A DNA stretch of 64,000 bases from Heligmosomoides polygyrus polygyrus (GCA_947396885.1 OX377202.1:71520643-71584642); one strand, 5' to 3'; shown: positions 36,101 through 46,760, counted from the stretch's first letter. A program made the numbers and translations. The notes: generated by a model not told the origin, from the letters alone.

Positions 36101-39100
36101 TCAACAAAGGGGACTGGTAGTAAAAGAGACCCAGAGAAAGGGGATACCAGTAACGGGATCAGTAAAGGTGGACCAGTAAAGGCAGAACCACAAGGGGGAA
36201 GCCTCAGCATCTTCCGATGTTTGTCGGGATTTAGAAGATATGCTACAGACGTGCTGCATATGCCGAGGAGCAGTACACATGTCACAGATGTAGTGACAAC
36301 GTGTGACAAGTGCGCCGGGGCTCCGCAAATGTGTCACAGACGTTATATAACATGCTCCGAATTCTGAAGACGACACGAACGTCGTGCAACGTCCGCCAGA
36401 TTCGGGAGACGTGCCACAGATCAAACTTTGCTCAACATGCGTTGAATTTTTAAGTGACGTTTTAAAGGCTCCGAGCAAGGAGCATGCGCGTGCTTGACAC
36501 TCACTCGCTTTTTTTTTGCCGGCACGGGGTAAGGGGTATTGGTGGCGAGAGGGGTATTCAGAATGACTACAAGGATCGGAGGAGTATTGTTGCCACCGGT
36601 TAGTGAACGGTATCGACCGGTCGACCAATCTCGATTGATTTTATGATTTTATTTCTGCTTTTGATGATTGGGAACTTCGGATTGGGACTCTCGCGTTCTG
36701 TTTCCCGCCACGTGGAGAATGAGGAGCAGTTTTGATGTTTTCTGTCCTACCTTACCCCGCTGTACTGTTCTATGTAGTAAAGTTAAGTTTTTCAGCTTTT
36801 ATGTAATCAAGGTGAAAAGAGTGTGGAGAGCTGCTTTCTACTCAAACGACCCTTGGTGCGCCTACACTACAATTCCTTGTAAAATAGCTGACCTGCCGCT
36901 CCACTGGTACTGAAGACGCGGGCGGTTTTTCGTCGACTTCTGGTCGGTATGGAGCATGACACTCTCATCTAATTTGATTTTCCTTAGATTAGGAGGGGGA
37001 GGGAGGGGGGGGGGGGGCTTGGTGCACCTTAGGGCTTTATGAAAGGTGGGATAGACGGCTGATTCAACCGTTGTGACAGTCTGCGGTGCAGTATGAGCCT
37101 CGGCTGTTGCACACGCCCCGAATCGAGGTTGCCGTTTCGGGTCCAGTCCAATGCAGTGAACCTTCCCTACTTCCGATGATGTTTAAGTGGTGTCAGGTTT
37201 GTCTGGGAAGAATGATACACAGACTATTCTTCGTCATGTAAGTAACTACTCTTGTTATCCGCAGTGAAATAGCTAATCTTTTATAGGATTTGATTAGGGA
37301 AAAAATGTATGGAATTTAGCACTAGAGCACCAATTAATCCTTTTTAGGATACTCCACCTGTACTGATAACAGCATCAGCAGCTCCGGTAGATTTTTATGC
37401 AAATATGTTCGGGAGAGAATAATTTTTTGATAACTTTAGTCGTGGGAAATGTGGCTCTACATCTGGGAACATTGGGATTAAGGAAAATGCACGTGTTTGT
37501 AGGTAAGAAATTAATTGGGTGAAAACGCTGGCAATAGACCTTTTTAAGGCTTTGAGAAGCACTGACTTTGCATTGCCCAGTTTTTGCAAATAGGAAATGA
37601 TGCATTTTCGATAGTTTATTTATTTATTTATCGAGGTGCTTCATGGCTTGCTTGAGGGCTTAAGCAGATGTGGGTTGGCCCGAAATAGCTTCTGCTTGTA
37701 CCAGAACGTCGCTCCTGTATCACGTACCCCGTTTGTTTAGTTTTAGCTGCACAGTGCTCTGTCTCAACTAGGATTGGATGTCTTTCCTTCTCCGGTTGCA
37801 GTTTTCCTGTCCCCTTTTACAGTGCCTCTTAAGTTTTTTTTAGTGTTTTTCGATGTGAAAAGCAGCGTGTGAAATTTAGATTTTATTCACCTACTTTAGG
37901 TGCGAACGTCCGACAGCTTCGTGACCAGCGAGGCGAAAGTTTTATGTGCTCCAGAGATCAAGTACAAGACATCGTAAGTTTACCGTGCTGTGCATGCTTA
38001 AATTTATCCATTGCTTGGTGGCTTTCTCTTCCAGCGTCGTGCAGCCCGATAGGAGTGGGGCGCTGTCATGGCGGATCGGTCATGGTGCACAATTCTTCCA
38101 GCCCGCTACTGTTAAGGACGTTTCACTGGTTGTTTTCGACAAAGCGATATCGACAAATGATGCGTCGTGAGCTCTCATTCTATTGTGGATCTGTGATCCC
38201 TCTTTTCCTTCTCTGATTCGCTTGTTTAGTGATTTCTACCGTTCGCTGGCTCGAGCAGGTCGCGACCGTGGTATGGTTGTGCAGGACAACGCTGTTAAAA
38301 TTACCAATCTGCCATCCGAACTGGAGAGCGAAATCGAGGAACACTTTAGGTGCGTGGATCTCGAGAACTACAATATGTTGCTCTCTCTTTCGAAGCCGTA
38401 CAGATCTCTTCGAGTTACTCCCGTCTTACGCCATAAAATGACCCAGTTTTGTGCTCGGCGCCTTGCGGACTAGGATAGACGTCGTTACTAATCAATGCCC
38501 TCAGCTGCGCCTTTTATTCTACTCTTAATTGTTGTGAAAGCAATTTGTTTGAGTACATGAGCTATGTAGCAACCTACGGTGGGAAAATGCAGTTCCCAAC
38601 CCCGAAACAATTAAGCCAGCGCTATAGCGACGACGCTGCTATTGCTCTCACCGTACCCGTACAAATCAGACTTGTTACCGTCGTTATATTATTTACATTA
38701 TGGTGTGGGTGTTCCGCCTAGCTTATGGCGCTCCGTTAAGCCTTTACGTCGCTGTTGGTTTTTTTTCCGACGGTACCATCTTTCGCGCTTTCTCAATAGA
38801 TATAAGTGGTTTTAAGGATACAGTTGTCGCTACGCTACTGCTCTCTGTGTCAGTGTGTGCTCACTGTGTAAGGCATTGAGAAGCTCGACCGTCTGATATT
38901 CATATAATTTTAGGTCATGTTCGGGCAAGGTTTCGATGATTTTGTGTGTAACGAGGGAGAAGAAGGATCCTGTGCATGGTTCGCGTTTTTTTTTTGCTGA
39001 AGCAGTGTGTGCCATTGTGTGTGTCAACACTTGTTTTCAGACTTCTTGAAGTTGATGGAAGCGCGACATAAGGTGGTTACTCAACACGTTAGTAAACAGA

Positions 39101-42100
39101 CTGCAATGGCTTGCGTTGGAAAAGGAGGTGCAAAGGTTTGTTCACACAGGGCTCTTTATACAATCGTCCTGCAAAATGAGCTCAGTGTCGTGAACCTATT
39201 AAATTACAGACGCTGGAGAACGTTTTGCTGAAGTTCAATGTCAAGAACGGTGGCGTCAACCATACGATCTCTGCCGCTAGAGCTGCACTCGGAGGAGGTA
39301 CAACCCAGCAAGACATGTAGGTTGTGGGCTGTGCTCATACTTTTTGTGGTATTTGGTGCAGTAGTTCTTCACTGGAGCGTACGGCCGTACTCGAAATTAA
39401 CCTAGCCAACTTTTTTATTCAGAAATGGACGGCTGTTCAGTGGCAAGATGTTTGTGGGATTTGAGCTGTCTCATGCAGGAGTGCAGAACTTATACGATCG
39501 GCAGGTAGCCGAACGGGTTAAGGAGCCTACAGTAGTTGGGGTAAGCATCGCATCAGTATTCGAGGTTGTTCAGTTGTGGGTTCGCTCACAGTCCATTTCT
39601 ATAGAAGCGGAGAGCCGTCAAGCTTTCCATGCTCTCGTCACCGTGCGGCTTTTGTCGTGTTAATGATATTCACTGTCCTGCATCTTGTCTCGTAGCGCCC
39701 AACCTTCCAGTCGAGGAGTCGTCGCGAAATTTCGAAACCTATGGTCTAGAGTACCAGTGTGTTACGCATAGGTCACTCAAAATTTCAACTGTGTAAACCG
39801 TGTGGCATTTCTCTAATTACCGTTGTGCACTCCACTTCAATATGTGCAAATGGGAACGCTGCCATATTCGTAAATCACCAAATTTACTTGGCTTCCATAT
39901 GTTTGTCATTTCACTCAAACGAGCGCTGGCAAAGTTTCCATTCGTCCTTGTTGTGTGCTGGATAGCCCAGTGGGACTGCTCCTCTCCAGCATCAGGAATA
40001 GTTCGTTCAGGGTGTTCACGAAAAGTTGGCCAATATGTCGATGAGATTGTAGTCTCCTTCTGACATCGTGTGTCGTCGAAATGCATAACGCGACCGAGCC
40101 AAGTGATTTTCGACGGCTTATCCAGTTCGACAGCCTTCCTAATCCTCGAAGATCGGAATTCCGGAGGTCCCCTTTAGTCCAGATATTTGGTCGTGATGAA
40201 AACTTAGCGGGTGAGTCAAGACTGCACCCCCGCTAATCGATCAGGATGCTATGCAAGCATACATGGATCTTCTCCGTTCTTGATTATTACTGTTATCGCC
40301 TCTCGATTCTCGTTATGCGACGCTGATTGCATGTCCATCCTGCATATGTTGTGCGCAGCCCCTTGTGGTGTGTTTTTTGCGTAGTCAAATCTATGTGCTC
40401 AGATAGGGCGTTCTTCTCCAATTCCCTGCTTGGAATATATTCAATCTCTCATAAGGGAGACTGCTGTTCGCTTGTGCAAAGCTGACTCCTCGTCCGACCT
40501 TGAAGTCTTATTTAAAATTAAAGGCAAAAAAGGATAGCTAATTTCTCAATATGGCATAAATTCTGGTTATCTTGAGTGAATTGAGGCTGACTGCTCTCCT
40601 AGATCTGTGGTGGCCAGAGAGTGTCATGTCAGTGTTTCATCTTCCTAGATAGATCTGGTACCATTTCATGAACCCCAGATTAATGGGCGCTTTGGTTGAG
40701 CCGGGCTGGACGCGAAGAGGGCTTGTGTTTGGTCTTCACAGAAGAGTCAGTGAGAGCAGTGAAGGCGTTACATGCGCTCTTTCATCTTTTATCTGTAAAA
40801 TGTGTAAGGAAGCCCCAAAAATCTATCATAAATTAGTATTTATATCCGTAGCCGTTCCAACATCAGTGGTTTTTCCGAATAACGCGATTTAGTGTTATTG
40901 CTTGGAAGCTTGAAGTAGCCTCATTGAGTGCGTATTTTGTGGTGACCGATGTTGTTTTATTCTTTTCCTTTTCAGTTCTCCTACTCTTTGGGCCTGCCCA
41001 CTGATTATAGTGGATTTTGGTGGTACCAGCCGCCTCGTATTCACACGGTTACGTGAGTGAATACTTCTACTGCATTCAGTTCGCTATATAATTTAGCAGC
41101 AGCGTTTCATACTACTTCTTCAGGTATATCACAGAGCATTTCTGCCGCGCTTTCATGGAGTATTACAACAAGAGTAAACGACTTCCAACGGAGGTTATGG
41201 TATTCAGATCTGGTACCAGTGAAGGGGAATTTGCGGAGGTAACGTTGGAGCTTTCTAAGAATACGTAGCTGTGGTGAATGGCTGATGCTTTGCTCAAGGT
41301 CACCAACGAGGCGAACGATATTCGCGCAGCAGCTGAGAAGATGATCGATCTCAACAAAGGCAGACCTTACCATCCAAAGATAACAATTATTGTGTCGCAG
41401 ACTAACAGCAACTATAGGTGAGCACTGTGAAGATGTTGAAATTGCTAGCACCTTCTGTTAGGTAATCGCCAAAACGTTTAGGATTATGCCGGCTTCAATG
41501 CCTCCGGCAAACAGCGGTAGAATGAGAGCGGCAGACTACAATGTTCCGTCAGGGACGTGTGCTGACACCGATATTGTCCACCCACATCTTCGAGAGTTCA
41601 TCATGACGTCCCAGCAGGCTAACATCGTGCGTTACTCTTTTGCGTTTCGTTCTGACTCCTTTTCCGCTTCTGCTGTTGCTGTGTGTTGAATAGGTATCAA
41701 AGGTTAAGCTGTTGAAAATCTACATATTGCTATGAACCTCCTTGTTGCTATGATTGGCAGATCGGTAAAAAGGTCATTTCGAAGGTAAATCATGATGTGC
41801 AAAAAATGCTAACCATGGGAATCGAACCAACGACATCACGACTGACGAACCGAAGCACTAACCCCTGCACCATCGCCATCGCTGGAGTACCATTCTTAAT
41901 GAGCCACTGCTCTAGCGACAGCTCTCTCGCATTGACAGCCTGCAGTCCGACCACCCGACTTCGACAGTTCACAACAGGCTCCGGAGTCTCATTAATTTTG
42001 ACAGCCATATTCGTCATCATCATTCCGAATGGAAAGTGGAAACCCTTCCCTGACAACAGCAAAAGGGCGCGGTAGCGGTTTCACGTCCATCTGCCCAGCT

Positions 42101-43746
42101 TCGCATCTGCAAAAGGCTAGCTATGAAATCCCTCCACCTTTAGATCTTTGGTCTTCTTTTGTTCACGATTTTAGATAATAAATCGTTCTCTACACAGCAA
42201 ATGTAGAGACCGATATCCTCTACGAAACAAATGAGGAATACATTTCCTAAGAGGTGTGGCCTCCAAAGCTACCCACGCGATCTGAAGGCCCTTATCCAGC
42301 CAGGAGTGACCCCTTACCTATAATAGTGCTCCGTCGTGATATGCAATTCATGAGCAAATGGTGTCTTATATTGTACTAAATTTGCCATATTCTTGCCGAT
42401 TTTATACTACTGAGTCTTTGTCGCAGTATTTATGGGCCCCTCCGTACATTATTGCAGTTGGATGTGGTGTATATCAAGGATTTAACATAGTCATATTATT
42501 TCAGGGTACTTCCCGTCCTACAAGATACACGATTGTTGTGGAAGACAAGCCCGAAATGTCTCTTACGGATGTGGAGCATATCACGCATTTCCTATGTCAT
42601 GGTCACCAGGTATGTTTTGTCTAAAATGTTCCGCTCAGAAGCGATTCCGCAATTGTCGAAGAAAAAGCGAAATTTTGTCCGAGCGCAGCTTATCTCAGCT
42701 TCTCAGTTGCTGTATCGGATATACCTCATGAGACGGTCTAATTTCATTTGTAAGTTGCTATTCCTTTTCGTTGCAGCAATCGACACTTCCAACACACGTG
42801 CCTGGAATTCTTTACGCTGCGGAGAACCTGGCGAAACGAGGTCGTGCTGCTTGGAAAACGAAGCTGTAAGCCACTTTTGTGTCTCTATTTGCATATCCTT
42901 TTTCTCTTGAATGTGAGTTCCATTTCATTTATGAAGCCACAAAAGCAGAGAGAGCGTTTATTTAGTCCTGTATCACATAGCTTCGTTAAGCGTTGCGATT
43001 GTTAAAGGGGCCAGACACTGCCACTTCATTTCGTGAGAATCCTTTACTGGTGATTTCGTGAGTCTTTGCACATTCCTCGGGCCTTGAACCTATGCTTTCC
43101 TTTTCTTTTCCTTCACCCATTCAGTCGATAAAGGCAAGCTAGTCGGCAGATAGATATTGCTTATTTTTTTTGTGAAACTCGGCCGCACGCATGTGATTCA
43201 TGTGGTCCCCAGCTTGAAAGGCTAATCCTGATAAGCGAGAAATAATGCTGTTTGAGTACAAATGTCCTCCGGGTATTTGCTTAAGGAAGGGAGGACATAC
43301 GAGAGGTTGCGTGAACAGCGAGTTTGACGGACGAACGGATTAGCTCCTCCCGCAGCTGTGTTCCTTGTAAGGCTCACGGAACGTTGAGAGTGACGTTTAT
43401 GAGGCATAGGTTCAGAAGAGTTGCTGTGGTTGTTATTGAAAAGATGTAAAATTAAGAGTAAAACTGACTAGAGTAGGAAGATCGGGTTGAGCAAATCTCA
43501 GTGTTAGTGTACATCTTGAAATGATGTGTTGCGTAGTTTTCATAGCATAACATACCCTCACGCCTGGTCTGCTCTTCATTGCACTTGTCGCTTAACTGTT
43601 GCTTCTTCAGATGCGAGAATTCGGACGCAGCGTCTTCAAGTTCCGGTCCGAACTACATACTTTCCGATGGAGAATCGCCTGACGACTTCTACAAGAGGAT
43701 CAGCCGAGATCTGATGAGCACCTTGCCCAATCATTATTTCGCTTGA
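24125..43746 (+). CDS. WAGO-class Argonaute, slicer-deficient, possibly nuclear type
   Basis: This predicted 1031-residue Argonaute would bind secondary 22G small RNAs and guide silencing. Exons: 24125-24223, 24798-24993, 25049-25123, 25155-25344, 25403-25583, 30368-30451, 30532-30629, 32877-32981, 33868-33917, 34158-34283, 35105-35183, 35277-35472, 35533-35652, 37900-37973, 38035-38166, 38230-38349, 38914-38978, 39041-39135, 39210-39316, 39423-39540, 40976-41052, 41124-41238, 41299-41417, 41482-41626, 42505-42609, 42777-42865, 43611-43746. All phases match and the total is 3096 nt. Most acceptors are TTTCAG or TTTTAG; the acceptor at 41298 (CTCAAG) is the weakest. The start MDLLDNIQSMM and a later FRIPKKS recall, from memory, HRDE-1 and NRDE-3. 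The basic stretches KPKPKPVVKK and RIPKK could serve as nuclear localisation signals. The C-terminus ends HYFA, as is common for Argonautes. The least certain joins are exon 5 to 6 and the exon 7 start (30523 or 30532). Confidence 0.9.
26186..26685. repeat. Foldback repeat in Argonaute intron 5
   Basis: Left arm about 26190-26262 (CTTGACGGTTGGCTGGCG, then GGCCATTGGCGCGAAA, then GTTGGCGCTGGAGCAC). It is repeated inversely at about 26598-26672. The arms share about 70 bp with small indels. The centre of about 330 bp is not recognised. Non-coding; the two opposed open frames across it are a by-product of the palindrome. Confidence 0.7.
28797..30283. repeat. Large nested imperfect palindrome in Argonaute intron 5
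   Basis: Two blocks recur inversely in mirror order. The outer block 28797-28840 (CTTTTGCGGCAGCGCGGCA) pairs with 30236-30283. The inner block 28884-29007 (GACGAGTTTTCGCACCGTAT) pairs with about 29737-29865. This indicates a foldback element of about 1.49 kb. A compact MITE at 29985-30130 is inserted in the right arm. Terminal duplications were not identified. Confidence 0.55.
29985..30130. repeat. Compact MITE with AGGCCTAT ends
   Basis: Starts TTAGGCCTATTTTGTACTTC and ends GAAGTATAGCATAGGCCTTA. The ends are about 28-bp inverted repeats, with TTA on both sides as a possible target duplication. A small perfect palindrome GCTACGCAGTGCGTAGC marks the centre. Same family as 16226-17148. Confidence 0.7.
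33868..35652 (+). other. Argonaute PAZ domain exons
   Basis: Exons 9-13, residues about 343-533. Recognisable pieces are KKSPFYRGQTVLEFIGEL at the PAZ entry, then THLEENRWFFIAGI, YFLERYKLRLRYPNLPLAV and YHPLEVICIEKGQRV, the usual PAZ exit. The linker that follows is TDKMIQQARMLPHQM. PAZ holds the 3' end of the guide RNA. For exon 11 the canonical CTTTCAG acceptor ending at 35104 was preferred over the in-frame CAG nine bases upstream. Confidence 0.88.
34535..35045 (+). repeat. Tandem or nested SINE copies in Argonaute intron 10
   Basis: Three partial SINE modules follow one another. The first is a body fragment at about 34540-34570. The second has a tRNA-like head and box B near 34585-34665 (GGTTCGGATTTCCCGTCAAG). 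The third is a nearly complete copy from about 34775, with the CATTCTACTT-related block replaced by CTAAAAGTGGAATGCG and a CCTTTATCTT tail near 35033. The intron is only 0.8 kb, so SINE sequence fills most of it. Confidence 0.65.
35653..37899. other. Argonaute intron 13, repeat-bearing
   Basis: A 2.2-kb intron. 36065-36195 is built of imperfect G-rich units (GGGGAT, AGTAAAGG). 36984-37018 is a G run interrupted by single A. 37075-37230 contains a weak SINE-like block (GGTTGCCGTTTCGGGTCCAG). No exon is needed here, because exons 13 and 14 join in phase 0. Confidence 0.6.
37900..39316 (+). other. Argonaute MID domain exons
   Basis: Exons 14-19, residues about 534-731. Exon 14 gives EAKVLCAPEIKYKTS, the L2 strand. 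Exons 15-16 give FFQPATVKDVSLVVFDKA and onward. Exon 17 (38914-38978) supplies SCSGKVSMILCVTREKKD. It was found by requiring phase 2 in and phase 1 out, and a plain ORF search misses it. Exons 18-19 hold LMEARHKVVTQHVSKQTA and TLENVLLKFNVKNGG, matching the conserved MID elements that bind the guide 5' end. Confidence 0.88.
39423..43746 (+). other. Argonaute PIWI domain exons, catalytic residues replaced
   Basis: Exons 20-27, residues about 732-1031. Markers are FVGFELSHA, FSYSLGLPTDYSGFWWYQPP, VMVFRSGTSEGEF, HPKITIIVSQTNSNYR, DTDIVHPHLREFIMTSQQAN, GTSRPTRYTIVVEDKP and LYAAENLAKRGR. In slicing Argonautes the first reads D-V-x-H, the second R-D-G-x-S-E-G, and the last carries a His after Y-x-A. 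Here they are E745 (codon 39463-39465), S825 (41209-41211) and A972/E973. The fold seems complete, so the gene looks functional but non-cleaving, as in other WAGOs. Confidence 0.88.
41795..42070 (-). repeat. Second type of tRNA-derived SINE in Argonaute intron 24
   Basis: On the minus strand, a tRNA-like head with box A-like TGGTGCAGGGGTTAGTG and box B GGTTCGATTCCCATGG is followed by a body containing GTTGTGAACTGTCGAAGTCG. It differs from the first SINE family in head and body. It cannot be a functional tRNA, since the region between the boxes does not fold into a normal anticodon arm as far as I can see by eye. Confidence 0.6.
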
Positions 43747-44968
43747 ACGGACATAGCGATGCTAGGCAGAACCGCTTCAGATGCCGGGTAGGCAGACTCA
43801 CCATGGGGTGGTTTCACTGAAGTGCAGGTCCTGCAAGAGAACACGTGTTGACGACGGTTGCTCGTCCACTAATCTCAGCCGCATTTTAATCAAGGGTGCT
43901 GCGTCTAATGTCTATTTGTACATATATAGCTCTATATGCATTCTTTATTAGTGTACATAATGGTCGTCTGTTGTTAGGAGAGCGCTCGAGTGCTGGCCGA
44001 CTAATCTTCCCTGTCTGTCCGTTGTCTGTCTTACCGCAACGTAATTTGGCAACTTCTACTCGACCTCGAGTTTAAGCGCTCACCACTTTGTCAGGTTTTG
44101 TTGCAATTTTTCAGCGTGCATTGCATCATCTCGTACTAATCGTTAAAGTGTACGCATGAAGCCCATAAAATTGTCTGGCTTTCCTTTGATTGCGTTGCTA
44201 TGACTTTGACGTTGATGAGGACACCAGCCAGCAGTGTGGGGAAATTAAGCAAGGAAAGCTATCAGTGTACATTTTCTGGTATGAGTTTCTGGTTTCATTG
44301 CGTGTGTGGTACTAAGCTGAACCGAAAGGAACATACAATTACAAGTTGGAATTTTTCTCTGCGTTTTTTCACAGTACCGATCTATCAGTATAGTTTAATG
44401 TAATATTGTATGCTGTCGTAAAGCTTATTTTACGCAGGTTTTCACACGGAAATGCGTGGTAATTGAAGTCTGAGTTCGTGATGAACTATAAGGATCAGGT
44501 ACGAGGTATGTGGAGCAGCACTTTTCCCAAATTTAACCGCTCATATTCGGCCTAGGCTGTCTTGCCTTGCAATATTCAAATGCGGAGTTGCGATAGATAG
44601 CGGATAGTGCTCCTTTCAGATTTGGGCACCTCAATTCATGGCGCAGGTAGGTGCTGCCCGGAAATCACAGTACCAAGTGAAGCCTGCATCGCCAAGTGGT
44701 TTGAATGACCTGTCTTTCGTTGGTCTTGTCTTTTTGGACTTCTCCACATGTATACGTGAGGGTGAACGATCTACGTGCGCTGAAATACGTAGGAACAACT
44801 GCGTTGATCCTTCATGGATTCGATCTCAGAAGAACGAGAGAGTGCCAATTTGTGTTCGCCAGAACAAAGCAACATCCTACTGCCATCTAGTACCGTTTCG
44901 AAATGCAGCAAGCTTTCGAAAAGGCTTTGGGGTCTAATTCTGCTTTTGATGCAGACCTATTGTTGATA
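43747..44968. other. 3' flank of the Argonaute gene
   Basis: No clear AATAAA was seen soon after the stop. The plus-strand frame 44638-44937 begins ATGGCGCAG followed by GTAGGT, after a CTTTCAG. This could be a first exon, or chance. The continuing translation has no recognised domain. Confidence 0.35.
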
Positions 44969-45090
44969 TTAGGTTGGTCGGAAAGTTATTGCGATTTTTA
45001 TACAATCGCTGTTCAGTTTCGCATTTTATAACGTCTGGCACGGAATTATTCTCTCTATCTGACGAAGTAATTTGTGCTTAACCTGTTTTT
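44969..45090 (+). repeat. Solo mariner end, family 2
   Basis: Begins TTAGGTTGGTCGGAAAGTTA after TA at 44967-44968 and matches 18295-18450 (TATAACGTCTGGCACGGAAT block). Similarity stops about 45090, where LINE sequence begins. It is a 5'-end remnant. Confidence 0.65.
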
Positions 45091-45094
45091 AACA

Positions 45095-45625
45095 CTCGGA
45101 ACCCAGGACTCGATGGTGGAGACTGCGGGGTTCAGAGCGGAACGAGCTGCGAAGGGCAGTGCTCGAAGCAGGCCTTCCAGATCCAGCTGGTCCCGCGAAT
45201 GAGACCTGGAGGAGGGTAGCCCAAACAATCCTGAGATGTGCCAAGGAAATCCTGGGAGAAACAAAGGGAGGAACCAGAAGGGATAAATCGGCATGGTTCT
45301 GGAACGAAGAGGTGCAGGCTGCGGTGTAAAGGAAGAAGGAGGCCTACAAGCTGTGGCAGAAGACGAGGGCACCCGAGCATCTCACAGCCTGCAGGAAGCT
45401 GAAGAGGCTGGCAAAAACAGCTGTATCGAAGGCAAAGAACGCGGGAATGGATGCCCTGTACGAGAAACTAGACGGGCCAGAGGGAGAGAAGTTCGCCATC
45501 CGCCTGGCCAAGGCGCGTCATAGAGCTAGCCTCGACATTCGAGTAGTGAAGACTGTGAAGAGTGCTGACGGTAGGGTGTTACGGAAGCCGGTCGAGGTCA
45601 GAGAGAGAGATGGGAGGAGTAAAGG
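45095..45625 (+). pseudogene. RTE-like LINE fragment between endonuclease and reverse transcriptase
   Basis: The translation, with one stop (TAA near 45327), gives SAWFWNEEVQAAV, KKEAYKLWQKTRAPEH and YEKLDGPEGEKFAIRLAKAR. This is the typical linker of RTE-type non-LTR retrotransposon polyproteins, ahead of the reverse transcriptase. Neither catalytic domain is present, so the copy is truncated at both ends. Confidence 0.7.
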
Positions 45626-45629
45626 ATAA

Positions 45630-45743
45630 GGATAAAGGACGGCGTTATTTAATCCCCTTAGGGATCCAGGATAAGGATAAAGGACGGCGTTATTCAATCC
45701 CGAAGGGGATTGAATAACGCCGTCCTTTATCCTTATCCTGGAT
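45630..45743. repeat. SINE-tail direct and inverted repeats with a perfect hairpin
   Basis: The block GGATAAGGATAAAGGACGGC occurs twice in direct order (about 45624 and 45669) and then inverted. A perfect inverted repeat has 38-bp arms at 45664-45701 and 45706-45743, with a 4-base loop (GAAG). The sequence equals the SINE 3' tail, so this looks like head-to-head tails without the tRNA heads. Confidence 0.8.
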
Positions 45744-46069
45744 TTCTGGAAGGACCTCAGTAGCACCATAGATGTAACCTGGGACTTATATCCGCTGCTA
45801 GCCGCAATTTCTTATGCAGTTTCCTTGATTTTTTACGCTCCTCTTCCCCATTGGATATGAGAGCTGCGGTTCGGAACATGTTTTCACTACAGCTCGCTTC
45901 ATGTGGTTAGGGTGCGAGGAAAGTCACTGAACCGTAATAATTTTACGGGAAGTTACGGTGTCAGCTTTCAGTTGGACTTGAACGTTAAGAACGGAAGCCA
46001 ATCATCCTGAGGTTTTTCGCGACTAAGCTTGATATAAGGGGACCGGTTGTTAAGCAGGGCAAAGCACAG

Positions 46070-46760
46070 GACCATTTCTTGCTATATTGAGCAGATAAGA
46101 AAGCAGTCGTCGATGTAACAAAAATAGAGCACTGAAGATCTTTGTAGCACTGGGATTTCAATTTTGACCATGAAGGTCATAGCGAATGTAGGTGCTAGTC
46201 GTTGCTCCATCGTCAGTCCTCTTATCAGAGAGAAATAGTAGCCCGACCATATAAAAATATTGCAATCAAGGCATTCTTTAAGAAGGACCATCTTTTGTGT
46301 TATAGAGAATCTCATGTGTCTCCAGCCTCTTGGTGCTACGTGAGATGCTCGAATATAGCTTCCATGGCGCCGTCGTTGCTGACTTTGGTATAGAAGGCTG
46401 CTACATCAAAGGATTCCATGATAGTGGGGTCCGTTCTTGCAGAATGCAGATGTTCCAGGAACACCTGCGTCTTGCTTAAATGGGCCGGCATGAGCCTGAG
46501 TAATTGTGCCGAACCAGGTTTATGAACCACGCCGTCCTATCGGTAGGTCCCCCAACGCAGGCAATTATTGGACACGTCTTGATATTGGTACTTGGCTTCT
46601 ACCTTGCCCTGAAATACCAGCTTGTAGGGGAATCCGGGATATCCGCAAGGATATTGCCTGCCAAGCTTTTGACCAGTTTCCGTGACCAAAGTACCCAAAG
46701 TGCACAAGCTCATGGTGAGTAGGCGCTCTCCTTGAGCAACAGGAACGCCCCAGCAAGGCC
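46070..46760 (-). pseudogene. Reverse transcriptase fragment, probably Penelope-like
   Basis: The minus strand, in two frames, shows HLHSARTDPTIMESFDVAAFYTKV (RT motif A, F-D-x-x-x-x-Y), then GYYFSLIRGLTMEQRLAPT (motif B) and VLYFCYIDDCFLI (the YxDD active site). The spacing and the R-G-L-x-M-x-x-x-L-A-P block suggest a Penelope-like element; other RT classes are not excluded. Frameshifts separate the blocks and no endonuclease is attached. Confidence 0.6.

Noticed and set aside
36068..36367. Plus-strand 99-codon frame as an extra Argonaute exon
   Set aside because: Translation is Gly/Lys-rich from the G-rich repeat, and exons 13 and 14 already join in phase 0 with continuous Argonaute similarity.
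38350..38472. Read-through of Argonaute exon 16 to the TAG at 38471
   Set aside because: The GTGCGT donor at 38350 and exon 17 restore the conserved MID sequence and all phases, whereas read-through truncates the protein.
44638..44937. 100-codon frame downstream of the Argonaute as a separate gene
   Set aside because: Two frames are open at once, no domain was seen, and the ATGGCGCAG start runs straight into a possible donor. Left as unassigned.
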